DNA from: Trichopria drosophilae
Lineage: Eukaryota > Arthropoda > Insecta > Hymenoptera > Diapriidae
DNA: 64,000 bases
Assembly (NCBI GenBank): GCA_030407085.1
Contig: CM059587.1
Location: forward strand, 76,683,001 to 76,747,000
Direction: 5' to 3'
Both the position numbers and the translations under genes were made by a program. Of the stretch, positions 46,509-59,089 are shown in pieces. A model generated the notes under the pieces. That model ran no database searches, was not told the origin of the DNA, and worked only from the letters and a program-made list of their open reading frames with translations. Numbering within the stretch: the stretch's first letter is position 1; each line of letters starts with the position of its first letter.

Positions 46509-47290
46509 GTAAGTCAAAATTCAGCACTCCTTATACTAGAATAGAGGGGTGAAAAGGCCATTTTGATTTTATACTAAAAAATATTGTGCCATTTTGTTAG
46601 TTATTTAGAATATAAAAAAAATTAATTAGGCAATAGGTAAATTTGGACTTTATGTCATTGTTTACTATCATTGTGATTTTATGGAAGTATAATAAATGGA
46701 AAATGAACGTAAGTCTTCAGTAAGGTTTCTCCAAAAAAGTTCGTCGGTAAGGTAGAAATTTACAGTAAATACAGTTTAAAACTTGGATACTATAAAGGTA
46801 TTTCTAATTATTACGTACGGTCTACTACGGTCTACTAAAAGAATAAATTATTGGAAATAGGGTGATTTTCGCTTATTTCTATATCTTGTTATTAACAGCC
46901 ATATTTAGCCATAACAATTACCTTTACAGTTCCTGAACCATTAAAAATTGAGTTAGAGACTTTCAATTAACGGTATTTAACGTAAATTTCTTCTTTACCG
47001 GCGGTACAGTTTGGGATTCCCTTAAAAATAAACCGCACTGCGCATGTATTTGTTGCTTATTTTTATAAACAGTCCTGATTTCCATACTACTAATAGCATA
47101 TTCTAAAAATGATCAGGGTGAAAAACCACACACTGATATGCAATTACTGACGTTTTTGTTTGATAAGATATCTAAGTAAGTTAATAAAGCTAATACCTGC
47201 TACTAAATTCCATTGTTTTAACCTTTTGTAACGCAAGAAAGTTTATTAAACCATTGATGTCGAGCATTATTACACAGAAAAAAAATCAGA
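46509..47290. other. Start of the last intron (longer than 17.4 kb)
   Basis: Donor GTAAGT at 46509. AT-rich intron with a small duplication TACGGTCTACTACGGTCTACT at about 46815. The disintegrin domain exon expected next (Cys-rich, containing a CGN..E..EECDCG pattern in the family) is not seen here or later in the window. Confidence 0.5.
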
Positions 47291-47355
47291 AATCTAAGTA
47301 GTAACAGTACGCATCTAGTTTAGTTTTAGGTGCCGACTCTTACTACTTAGATTGA
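47291..47355. repeat. Short hairpin with AAGTAGTAACAG arm
   Basis: AATCTAAGTAGTAACAGTACGCA at 47291 is mirrored by TGCCGACTCTTACTACTTAGATT at 47331-47353, 65 bases in all with a loop of about 17. A second motif copy without a partner follows at 47464-47475. Confidence 0.65.
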
Positions 47356-50300
47356 TGTCTTTTCTTATATATATAACATAATTTAGTTATAGTTTTTTTC
47401 ATGGTCTAGCAAATTGAGTTGTTCTCAAAATAGAGATGATACGTACGAAAATTGCGGTGGTGTAAGTAGTAACAGTCCGCACTGTCAACCGTGTTTCGTT
47501 CGCAGCAAATGACTCCAGTTTTCTATGTACAATACCTAATTTCAACAACAATTTTTTAAACGTTTCCAATTTCCCCAAATTTATTTTTTTGGAGGTTGAG
47601 TACAATAATGATGTCTGCTCATCTAAAAAAATTATTTTGATTCTTTAATCCATTAAAGCCTGAACCACACAAAATTGAACAGCGACTTTTAGCTCTAATA
47701 TTCAAATTGTAATTGAATCGCAGCTAGTTTTTAACGACCGTAAATTTTCTAGATATTTTTAGGTGCGCAACTATCGAAAAAAAGTGACAAATGTCATCTT
47801 GTACTGTTTTCTGACAAATCTGCGTAAAAAATAACTATTTTGCATGTTTTTTTCTAGAAAATTACCGATTCTGACTAGGAAAATGGATGATTTACGCGCT
47901 AAACTGCTAAAACCGTGTTATTATTAATTATACTTCCGAGATATGGGGCTAGTTTGCTTTCAACATTATTTTTTTTTTTGTAAACAAGAAGTTTTCAAAT
48001 TTGCTATTCTACTCATATTACCAGAGGGGTTTAGTTTATTCTATTCCCATGTCGCCTGATAATGAGTGTTCAATCATATATATCTAAGGATTTTGAGAAA
48101 TTCTGATTATTAGTAGTCCGTAATATTTGAAAAATTCAAGATGGCGAATTCAATATGTCATAATTTTTTATATTTTTTGCCGTCTCGTTTGAAAAAGTTA
48201 ACTTAGGGGTTTTCGTGGTGTCTAATTACAAATATCATATCAATATTAGACAATTAAAAATGGCGACATTTTTTATATTTTAATTATTTTCTGTCGGAAT
48301 TATCAACGATCAACGATTCTGAATTATTACATCTCTACTTCACTTTAAATTATCAAATATAATACCGAATTTATTAGGGATCCAAAATAAATTTTATTCA
48401 GGAATCTTGTCCTGAATATCGCAATTTTTGTTGTAACGCAAAATTTTTGTCCGTCATTTTAAATTACAATATTGTTGTTTATAACATTTATTATTTTCTA
48501 CTTAATTATAATGACAAAAAAATACCAAGATCTTCTTTTGCTTATGTTAAACGGTCAAAAAGTTCTTTTTTTTTAAACATCTATAAAATATACATGAATT
48601 TCTTGATATATGTCATTTTGAATTTCCCAATTCTGACATTCGTTTTCAGAAGCCTCGAGAATCTTCGTGTGAACATTTACCACCGAAAACGGTAAAAAAT
48701 GTTTAAAAATTTCACCAAATTAAATCCGTCATTTTGAATTTTTTTAATATTGGAGAATATTCAAAATCAACACTCCTCGATAATGTATGATTGAACAAAA
48801 TTTATCGAGCATCTAGGGGTCGATTTTTAGAAAAAATCGTGTAAAAATCATGATCTTTACGAAAATTTGCTAGAAAACAGTATAAAATGTCATGTTTAAT
48901 TATATTTAGTGATTGCATCGTGCGGAGCACACCCGAAAACATCTACAAAATATAGTTTTGTAAATAACTAAAACCTATTTCTTTAAAAATTTAGAACCCA
49001 AATTATCGGTTCAATGTTGTGTTATTCAGACGTTAATGAGTTAATATTCTTTAATATCGTTACTTAACACCAAATACAAGTGTTGAACTAAATTATTTGA
49101 ACCGCATTATACATTTTTTAAAACGACTTCTTTTCTACTTAATTGTATGAATTTGTGGATAATTTACATTAAACTTTTATCAGTTTTTAATTGGCTACTA
49201 TTAGGGGTATTATATAAATTACAATCTCAAAAAAGTTTTGTATTTAAAGTTTCACGTAATCAGTGTTTACACGTTTTATTCAACACTACCTTATTATGTT
49301 ATTACATCTCAAGTTATATATACTACAAAATGTTTAAGCTGTCAAAGATTAATCATTTTTAAAAATCTTTGAGGTTATTGCGTGACTAAAGTCTTCCACT
49401 CGTAAATTATTCACGTTTAATAGGGTTTCCGTTTGTCGTTCAGGCGGCATCATCGTTTCGGCCATGTTGTCGAGAGGATTAGTAGGATACATATGGTGAC
49501 AGAGAGAGAGAGAGAGAGAGAGGGGGGGGAGAAGAGGGGAAATATAATAGATCCTCGTATACACAAATAAAAGTTATCTACATCATAACCATAATTAAAA
49601 AAAAATTACATTTTCACTTTTATTACATAAGAAAAATCAAGTCTTTATTGATGTACAAAAAAAAACACACATGTAATGCAGAATCATCGATCCTTTCATG
49701 AAAGATTGAGAATCAAAGTTTTGACTGTAAAGAAAGAAAAGGGAGGACACAAAGGTGAAACGTGAAAAAAGGAGGAAAAGTGTGGAGAAAAGGGAAGGGT
49801 GGAAGGGTAGGGGCGGGAAAGGGATAGTGGGAAACTGTGTATCGATTTCAATGGAGCCGACTGTCGACCGACTGCGTGCACCGCCTGACGTGCCACAGCG
49901 TATTTGCATACACATTGGCCCCGGTGTGCATCCTTCGAAATTCGCGGTGATACCAATGTTGGTAGCGGCTGGAGCTTAGTTCGGCTTTAGCGTATGTGCC
50001 TACAAACGGTTTCATGTAAAGGACGTGTAGGAGAATCCCTGAACACGGGACAGGAGACTGCACTAGGAGGATGAGGGACGAATACATTCACTGAGGGAGA
50101 GAAAGCGGCTTTCGACCATTATCTCGAATAAATGGTTAAATGGCACTCGAAATCGAGATTAGGGACTTATTCGTCATTAGGCGTAAATATATTGAAAATT
50201 TAGCAAAATTGAGGAGGATTACATTCCCTGCAATTTTATTCCGCTTTGAGTTCAAAACAACATTTCGAAGTTACTTTCATCTAGTTCCACTGATCCACGT

Positions 50301-51132
50301 AATATATTCAGTTAGGAAACCCTACTTGCACTACAGCTTCCACGAACCGTTTCCCGATCGACGAGTCAGCCATGAAGCTGCCAAGGCAGATCACGATCAG
50401 GCTTATAAATGAAGGTCGTCACGTAGCCTAAACCTCGCCAATATCAAAGTAATCGTGACAAACTACTCGCGCTAACATATTTGTCTCTTCGAGATACTTC
50501 CCCGAGTTCACCCTGAAGGTATTACAATCTCGTTTGTCAGGGGGAAACGCGATGTCTTGGCATAATCTCAGATTTCGTCTCCGCCCTCGGTCCCTTCATC
50601 AGCCACCACTCTTGCAACCTTCGGATCGAATCGAATCTCCCGGATGCCCACTTTGAAGACGACGGAATGCAATAAGGTCCGTCGACTTCCGTTAGGATTA
50701 GACTGGTCTCTGGAGCGAGCTGTTATGTAATGGTGTTTCGAAAACACGCAGCCCGATCGGATGAGCAAAATACGTGAGAGAGCGCGAAATTGAAGGGCTC
50801 GCACCGCTGACGGGATTGAAACCGTGCCGTAGACAGCTTCACGGAGAGAATGACGTTAAACGTAACAATTACGACTCTAGCAAATTGAACTGTCCTTTCG
50901 GTTCCAATTGGACGTGGAATTCCAGTAAACTCGATAAAAATCGATTTCACGAAACGAGAAAATGCTACTCGTATCGCGGTGCAATCAGTGTAAAGTGGAA
51001 TTAATAATTCTTACAGCTTTTTCGAAGTTCCACTGCGGAAAAGTGCATTTATTGGCTCTTAAAAAAAAAATAGAACTTAATGTCTTATTTACCATTAGTC
51101 GGTAAAGTCGATACAATCTTCTTCATTTGTGA
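47356..51132. other. Intron sequence: AT-rich, a microsatellite, and GC-richer patches
   Basis: AATGGCGA words occur at about 48139 and 48256 in sequence resembling that at 11780-12130. An (AG)n run followed by G8 is at 49499-49529. From 49690 to 51000 GC is higher: the first part (49730-49830) is purine-rich on +, and the rest is CpG-rich and unique-looking, without a recognisable protein on either strand. This block could be regulatory. Confidence 0.4.
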
Positions 51133-51334
51133 GCGGCGGTGGCTCAGTTGGTAGTGGATCGGCTTCGTAATCAGAAAACCCTGGTTCGATCCCAACCTCT
51201 GCATTTGTTTATAAGTGTCTAATAACGCCAAAGCTCAGGTGGTCAGATTCCACCTTCATAAACTGTAGGACCTGTCGCGATTTAGTCCCATATGGGTTCA
51301 GAAAAGTCGATATAAAATAATTTAAAAAAAAAAA
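51133..51334 (+). repeat. tRNA-derived SINE
   Basis: GCGGCGGTGGCTCAGTTGGT at 51133 contains a good pol III A box (TGGCTCAGTTGG). GGTTCGATCCC at 51183-51193 is a near-perfect B box, at the spacing of a tRNA. The 3' strand CCTCTGC can pair with most of GCGGCGG, but the anticodon arm does not fold well, so this is a SINE head, not a tRNA gene. A body of about 120 bp follows, ending in an A-rich tail at about 51325-51334. The body shares GTCCCATATGGGTTCAGAAA-type sequence with the fragment at 12966. Confidence 0.75.
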
Positions 51335-52677
51335 TTTTCTTATTTCGAATAAGAATTCTTCTTTATTTCGCTCGAATACTTCACGATCTTGGCCTCGAAT
51401 AATTATTCAGACGGATGTGGATGTCGGGTACATAAAAACCTGGTTTATCAACCGATGGTTAAGTAATTTCATATCATGGAATTGATTAACTTTGAATGAG
51501 GCCTACTAAATTTTGAGCCCAAAACTTATTTTAGTGGAATAGACAATGCGTCTGGAACAACAGACTTCAAAGTACACGTTTCACGCTTTCATCAAGGCAG
51601 CTATGAGCCAACTGCCGCGTATTGTACGCTAAGTTTCAAGGACCTTTCTAACGACATCGGTGCAATTGTCCTCGGTGCTAGTGCAATAAAACTCGACTTT
51701 AACCGAAGGAACACGTTCGCAATTGTCGTCGGCCCCTGCAGTGCTTCACCCGGTATTATGTTCACATATGCCGGGATGTTTATTAATCAACTCTTTCGCC
51801 AACTTCCATTACCTGCCTCCGCCATAATCATAAGCAGGATACTTTGAACTTCCAACTTCACGTTGTTAATCATGCACAAGTTTCATTTGCTACTACTTTC
51901 TGGATATACTCAAATTTAATCAGCAAATTTGCTTTGTTGATTTCTATGTTTTCTGAGCTATAATTATGGTCATCTTGATTTTTTTGATTTTACGAAATCA
52001 TTAAAAATATTCAAATAAAAAGTAAGAAAGACATTCTCGAACTTTCGAATCGGAAAAGAGTCTGGAATGAAGAAGAGCAATGATATCGCTGGGGACAATA
52101 AAGCTCTGAGCAATGCTGGAGGATAGAAGTATACCAAGACGAGAAGAGCGAGTGAAAGCGGGAGAAATTGAGATGAGGAGAGTGATGGATGAGGAGATCG
52201 TAGATAGGTGAAATGAAGAGGCGAGTAGGATCGGAGGACCTGAGGGACCGACGTATATAAACCCGATACGGAACTGAGAGAAAACTGAAGGTATTCAATT
52301 ATCTACCAATCTTTAATCGCGTTGATTTGTGCGGGAGAGATTACGTGTAAGAGATGGAGCACGTGACAAAAACGACGATGTGGCCAATCAAGTTACGACA
52401 AGAAAAATCGAAAAAACGAACCGAAACCCTTTTAGAAGATCCACGATTGAAATGGAGGTTCTGAAAAGTGTTTCAAATCTATCAAGTTGCGAAAAGTTTC
52501 AATTTACAATAAAAATAACAAAAAAAAATGGGTGAAAATATATATATAAATATTTTTTTATGCAGTCAGAATAATAGCCATGCTGGTTAGTCAATGATAA
52601 AGAATTATTAGAGATAAAACCTAATAGTAACTTAAACTATTTTGTCATGTGGAAAAATAAAAGTTAGTGAAATTATA
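51335..52677. other. Intron sequence with moderately GC-rich patches
   Basis: From 51360 to 51860 the sequence is CpG-containing and unique-looking. From 52020 to 52480 the + strand is purine-rich, generating pyrimidine-coded minus-strand frames without a known domain. No gene seen. Confidence 0.4.
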
Positions 52678-52750
52678 TGCAGTAATCTAAGTAGTAACAG
52701 ACGGATTACGAACAAGACAAGGCATGGACTGTTAGTATTTAGATTAATGC
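52678..52750. repeat. Short hairpin with AAGTAGTAACAG arm
   Basis: ATGCAGTAATCTAAGTAGTA at 52677 continuing into ACAGACGGAT is mirrored by CATGGACTGTTAGTATTTAG and ATTAATGCAT at 52723-52752. The loop is about 18 bases. Weaker complementarity extends outward on both sides (TTAGTGAAAT against TTTTACTATCACG). Confidence 0.65.
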
Positions 52751-55700
52751 ATTTTACTATCACGACTCCCGTTGGTAATTTTCCGGTTATATGGCAAATA
52801 AAATTTGTTTCCAATCTTATTTTCAGTTTACACCTTCTTAGTTCCATAGACATTTTATACATTAGACAATTAAAGAATAAAACTGTTTACTTTGGATAAA
52901 TTTCGGGTCATATAAAAATTTGGTATTTGCATTTTTGTGATCAATGTTGTTACCAAAAACAGAATTACCTCAAAAATATTTACACCTGCTGTTATACTCA
53001 GGCTAATACTTAAATTTATAGAAAAATGATGTTTTAACACAAACTTTCAACCCAATTACAATTATAATCACGACTGGAGAGCATGACTTGTAGTGCGAAC
53101 ATGATGTGATTAGTATTCACACCCGATACGATATACATAACTGCGAATAATTTGATTTGTATTTGCATCAGATAAACGTCATATAAAAGTAATAATTTAT
53201 ATTTTCAGGGGTTAAATATTAGAGTAGTTGCATACTTTTCTCCGAAAATAGATTATTAATTATATTCTTACATTAGAAGCATCAAAAACTGAGAATACGT
53301 AGATTTGGTTTTTATTTTTAAGGAAATGAAAGCATTTAATTAAATGAAATAATCGTTATACTTCATTTGTTAATAAAATAACGTAAAGAATTATGTTCCG
53401 CTATCGTAGAATGCGGAAAAAATTATTTTCGTAGACTATATCGGACGAATGAATAGAATTTGTCGAAAGAAGTAAAAATCTAATATTGTGTAAATTAATG
53501 TATATTTATAAATTATAGATTAATGTAGAATTATCAAAGTGTAAAATTGTTAACTGTATATTAATTTTACAGTTAAGAATATTACTGTAATTAGTTATTG
53601 TAAAATATACCGTAAAATAATTATTTTTTCTGTAACAAGGGGTTATTTTCATTTAATAAATTTTATTACATGTTTTCCTATTCACGAATAATTAAAGTGA
53701 CTATTACACTACAAAATTGAGGTAGATTTAAAATGATGTACTCTACTGTATATTTAGTTGTTGGGAAATAGTAAACGTAGCAATATTATTGTCTTATTTA
53801 TTACAGACTATGATTCGACAATTTTTTGTAATCGTGTGTTTTATTTGTATAAAAAGTTTCCATTAACGATATCTTCTTTCCCTATATACTAAACATTTTT
53901 TTCCCTGTACTTCCCAAAGAATTATTTAGAAAATGTAGTAGATGTAACGCAATTACTAAAATCGACTTAAAATAATCATAGATTTTTATACGATTTCAAG
54001 AATTTGTATTGTTAAAGTAAGAGATGGTATTTTATGTATTTTTTATGTTCTTTAAAATATTTTGTATATTGTGAACTTCAAAAACTGAGACATAGTTTGA
54101 ATAATCAATAAATCTTTATCATGTGAACTTTGAGCAGTTTAAGAATATTGAAAGTTTGTAGACGAGATTTTATTAAGAGATTTGTACTTGACTTAATGTT
54201 TAATGAAATCACAAACTATTTGCTGGTATACTAATTTTAAATTTCGTAATGAATAATAAAATTTAAAAAAAAATTAAAGAAATATTTGCTAAAATATTTG
54301 ATAAAATATTATAAACAATAACTATCAGTAGATAATTGAAACATCCCGATTAATTCTTAATTATTAATTTAATGTATTCGAGTTTGGAGGTGAAAGCAAA
54401 ATTTTCGAACAATTGACTTGGTAACATAGTTTGTTCTATGTGAATTTATTTACGTTTAATGATCTTCTTATAAATTCGAGTTGTAGGTAAGACCAGGAGA
54501 ATGAAAATCCAAAGTTGCTGTATAAAATAGAAACACTGTTTTAAAGGTCATAAAGTATCTACCTTAACCAAAATGTTTGTACGTCTATGGGTTATTATTA
54601 ACAATACTCTAGTTATTTTATTAGTAAATACATTTAAAAATGTATTAAAACCAATTGGTACACAAAATCAGCATTTCCATGAAGTTTAACTCTTAACATT
54701 TCCTGTAGAACGAGAAGATTCAAACAAAGAATTATAAAAATACTTCCTCAAATAAAAATAATAAAGAAATGTTTTTATTGATGCTTACGATATTTTAATT
54801 CAACATTAAGGCAATTTTAATACTCCATCCACCATATTTAATCGTATTATGAAAAATTGTGAATTCATAACAAATATGTTTAGTTTAAAACATGAAAAAT
54901 ATAAAAGTGATAAATATTCGAAACTATAAATAATGAGAGTTGTGACTAAACGTATAATTTTCCATGTTCACAGTTCCAACCTTTTTTTATTTCGTATAAT
55001 GCTCATTTACATTACAATAATTTGAAAAATACATTTTTTCTAAAATCTGCTGTCCTCGGTATTATCTTCGATTAGGAAACTTTATTTTCATAAATTTATT
55101 AATTTATTGTAATAGACATAATAAAAGTTACCGGTCACAATCATGGGCTGATGTAAATGATGTTGAGGCAAAAAAAATCAAATAAAGAAAATTAAAGAAA
55201 GATTAGAAAGAACAAGTGGAAAAAAAATAATAATTTGTGGTTAAACAAAAATTCAAATGAAAAATATATAAGAATTAATGTGCTTTCTTTGTCATCTGTC
55301 TTTTTTTTCATGTAGTTTTGTGGTTTCACATTAATCGAAGCTAATACCGAGGATAGACAAAGTAGTTTAAGAGGGAAGAGGTTTTCTTGTTACTGAGTTA
55401 ATTAAGTTATTGTTAAGAACTCTTGCCAAGGTTCCTGACGATCACACTTTGCGGTCGAAACGTTAAACATACGTTTCAATAAATAGCTTATTTCGGATAT
55501 CGAAACAGTAATGACTTGGTACACGAAAAATGTATTATTTTACTTTAATCAACATTACTTCCGAGTGAGGAATCTAAAAATTAATGGTTTTATGTCTATT
55601 ATATTTTTATTGTCCCTATATTTATTTTTAAACGCAGAATTAATTTTTTTATGTATGCATTCTAGTTATTTGATGATGATTCCTGATTTTTTTACCTTTC

Positions 55701-58700
55701 GTTAAAAACCTCAAGCAGGCTCTTTTTTCCGTTTCAATACGCTTTGGCGAAAATGATTTTGTTTCTTATTTGAAAATGAGAATAACAAAACTATTAGTTA
55801 TAAACCCTAAATAACTACATTTTTTTCATATGTTGTTTTTTAATTGGATTCATAGACGAAACAAAAGTATAAAAATTAATCATGAAGTGTTTATAACCAT
55901 TAGTTTTATTATCGGAAAATCGTTGCTTGATTTGTAAATTTCAGGAATTTTTATTCGCTTCATGTACTGATAATGTGTGTCTTTGATAAATAGTAATCGA
56001 ATGAGAATGAGTGTAATTTTTGGCGAAAAGTGACCGATTAATTTTCATTTCAGTTATTTACATGATTTCGGTGTGTAATATTTTGGACTTTGAACTGAGA
56101 CATTGAAAACGTGTATTTTTTTGATAAATTTTAGTATTTTGCATTATATTGAAAAGAAACGTAGTATTGTGATTCCCGAAACATGAATAATTTCCATGTT
56201 CACGAACTTTTAGCCTTTTTTCGAAGAATTCCGACTCAACAGATAAAATTTAAAATTTTCAAAAAATCATAACTCTGAAACGAAAAATTGTAGCAACATT
56301 TTACAAAGTCCATTTTAAAGGTCCTGAAGGGTAGAATTCATGAAAAAAAAATTGGCAATTTCTATAAAATTATGTGACACTTTTTGTCAGCGTCTAAAGT
56401 CAGAAGAAAAAAGTTGCAAAATTTAACATTTTGAAAACTTCACAGCTAAGAAATAATAATGTCTAAAGTAAAATGAAAGCACCAATTGAAAGCTTTATCC
56501 GTCTACTTTAAAATATATGCTTTGAGTTTTTTTAATATCGTCAAAGGGTTTCGAGATACATCGCAGTATTTGACAAGCTTGAAAATTCAAAGCGTTCACG
56601 ATATTTTGGCCGGTACTATATAAACGCTTTCAATGAAATTAAATATTTCCAAAACTATACAAATGTATACATTTTGTGTTGAATCAATTCTGGATAAAAT
56701 AAATTTCTTATCATTTCTATTAAAACTTGTTCAATTTTGATACTTAAACTCTAGCCTTTCGTCGTCGGGAAATTTTACTACAAATCATACAAGAATGGTA
56801 AAATAATGACACGTAAATACACAAGAAATGTCTTGTCTATACTTAGGTATTTTTTTTATTACAATACAGCCAATATCGACGTATTCATATGAATTTGGTT
56901 TTATGGGATTTTTACAACAGCATTCATAGTCAGTAGTTATTTGAAGGTTGGATTTTATGGGCCGAAGTAGATAAGGAGGAAGAGTGGATGGGAACTGTGA
57001 GTTTATACCCTTATGTACCCTTATATAGTAAGGTACCAGTAGCTAGAATCTGGAATATGTGCTTACACCATATATGTAATGCCAAGGATAATACATGCCC
57101 ATCGACTTGTTAACGTAGCTCTCCTGTCCGCCACGGTTTCAGGGAATCCGTTTGACGCCAACGCACCAGCTGGTTTACATAGTGCAGTGCGTTTCCTACA
57201 TGCATTTGCGAAGCATCTCCGTTTCTCATGTACAAAGGGTACCGGCGAAATTAGTGATGATTGTGCCTACTGCGATTTCACATGAATAAATTCCTACATA
57301 ACGCCTTAAACAAGAAGTACGAAGAATTATTCAAAATTCCATACTAACAAATATTTCATTAGTTGACAGATAAAATAAGAATTTCTTTGAAAATATTATA
57401 CACAAAACAAATTTTCTGGATAAAACTTGATTTTTTAAATTAAAAATCTTTTCTGCCTCGAAACGTTTTAGGCCTGAAATATTTCTTGTAATCGCTGTAA
57501 AAATTAGTTCGATTCTGAAATAACACTGCACGACACGGATTTTTCCTTTGAATGCAATTTTTTTCATTTCTGAATGGATTTTTCATGTTGACAACGAGGA
57601 CGCTACAAGAATTTTCTTTTCATGTCCCATTTTCAAGAATAGTGAGGTTAAATGTTTTGCTATAAAATAAACCGAAATGTTCAAGACTGTACCACATTAT
57701 AAATAATTTCCCCCTTACGTGGGACTTATGAAGTACCTGATATTGTCCTAATTCAAACCAAATCATTAGGTACCGATGAGTACATACATATACGCGAAGC
57801 TAAATAACATTTATTGTCAGTGCAAACTGTGGATATTTATTCCAAGACGATTCTTTTCTTTATTCTTAATATAAAATTAATTTTATTTTCAAAGTTTCGT
57901 TTCAGCAAGATTTTTGCATTGAAATCGGACAAAGAGATCAGGGTAAAGTGAATAAAAAGTGTCCATGAACCTTAAACTTCAAAATGTCTGTACTCAAATT
58001 TTTAATTTCACGATATCTATATCCAAAATGACGGCTTACTGGAAAAATGTTGGTATTATTTCGGGATTTGCATAAATAATGAGTTCAATACAAGATTTTC
58101 TTGCATAACCTGAAACATGGAGGAAAAATTACATACCGGCTAAAAAAATTGTTAGTCAACGTTATACATTCAAAATGTCGGAAAAAAATTTTAATTTATT
58201 TTCAATTTTGTTAATTCTCTGTACTTATATAAGGACTTTTGGAAAGTCGATCGTGAATTTTAAGGTCGCTACTTTGAATTTATAAAGTTGAATAATAAAT
58301 TTGTTATCGAGGACATTGCATGTCTTAAGGTCTCAGATTATGCAAACAAATCTTGATTTGGAATCGCCATTTAAAAAAAGTAGTGTCAATATTTTAACAT
58401 GGAGTCGTCATATTGGATAAACATATCATGAAATTAACAATTCTAGCACATAAATTTTGAAGTTTTTTTTTTTAATTTAAGCAATTTAAATCTTATTTAG
58501 GTTTAATTTTGAAGTTTAAAGCTCGTGGACGCTTTTTATTTACTTCATTGAGATCTCCTTAAATGCAAAAATCTTTGTTAAACACAAAAAAATTGTAGTT
58601 AAAAAAATAAAGTCAACTTTTTTTTTAAATAATTGAACGCAGCGACTTGGATTTGCATTTTTCTTAATTTTTAATTGCAGATTCGTTTGATAAATTTCGT

Positions 58701-58834
58701 CAGAAATGAGTAGTCTAGAATTTGTTCAGAAACAATGTTGAAAATTTCTATGAAAAAGTTGCCGGTCCTTAATGGGTTAAGCAAAGTTCAAAAGATTTAA
58801 AAATAATGCCAATAACTTTTTCTGCGCTTAAAAG
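52751..58834. other. Long AT-rich intron stretch
   Basis: Mostly featureless AT-rich intron. Two exceptions: 55420-55490, described separately, and a CpG-containing patch at 57060-57290 with a 68-codon frame that resembles nothing I know. No disintegrin or Cys-rich exon of the ADAM gene was found. Confidence 0.4.
55424..55490 (+). repeat. Possible 3' end of a Penelope-like element (GTCGAAACGTT hairpin)
   Basis: CCTGACGATCACACTTTGCG is followed by GTCGAAACGTT. The GATCAC/GCGGTC strands can pair around a short loop, and AATAAA follows at about 55481. The same layout (paired strands, then GTCGAAACGTT) closes the Penelope-like copy at 31120-31150. Terminal repeats of Penelope-like elements are known to carry hammerhead-type ribozyme motifs with a GAAAC core. 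Here the fit to the hammerhead core is incomplete, so this is a weak call. Confidence 0.35.
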
Positions 58835-59089
58835 TTATAAATAATTCACAGTATCGAGTAAATGATGTTTATCACATGCTCCATTAAAAAGAAGAGTTAA
58901 TGTATGTAGAATCTTAATACAAGTAAATGCAATTTGATGTGACAATAAATTGCACTGTTCTTCTATCTTATGCGTGTGATAAAACAATCGAATTTCATGT
59001 AAAATGTTACCACTTATCATTCTCGAGCCAAATCTAATAGTTTCAAAAGGTTTATCTCCGGGAGAAAAACCACCTGTACCCAAGGGCAT
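58835..59089 (-). other. Orphan open reading frame, 84 codons, not recognised
   Basis: An open frame starting MPLGTGGFSPGDKPFETIRF and ending in a stop at 58835. Its mixed composition (Gly, Pro, Asp, Arg, His, Cys, plus hydrophobic residues) contrasts with the Lys/Asn/Ile/Phe-only peptides usual for chance frames in this AT-rich sequence. A stop codon lies only two codons upstream of the ATG, so it would be a 5'-truncated fragment of something longer if real. No splice sites, neighbouring coding pieces or family motif were found. It could be a remnant of a mobile element or integrated sequence, or chance. Confidence 0.2.

Noticed and set aside
50774..51004. Cys-containing frame as the missing disintegrin exon
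   Set aside because: Lacks the CGN/EECDCG pattern and Cys spacing of ADAM disintegrin domains, and no matching splice sites in phase.
51133..51205. Functional tRNA gene
   Set aside because: A and B boxes and most of the acceptor stem are present, but the anticodon arm does not fold and a SINE body with A-rich tail follows.
57079..57285. 68-codon frame with several Cys as an ADAM exon
   Set aside because: No similarity to disintegrin, Cys-rich or EGF-like segments, and the phase does not fit the donor at 46509.
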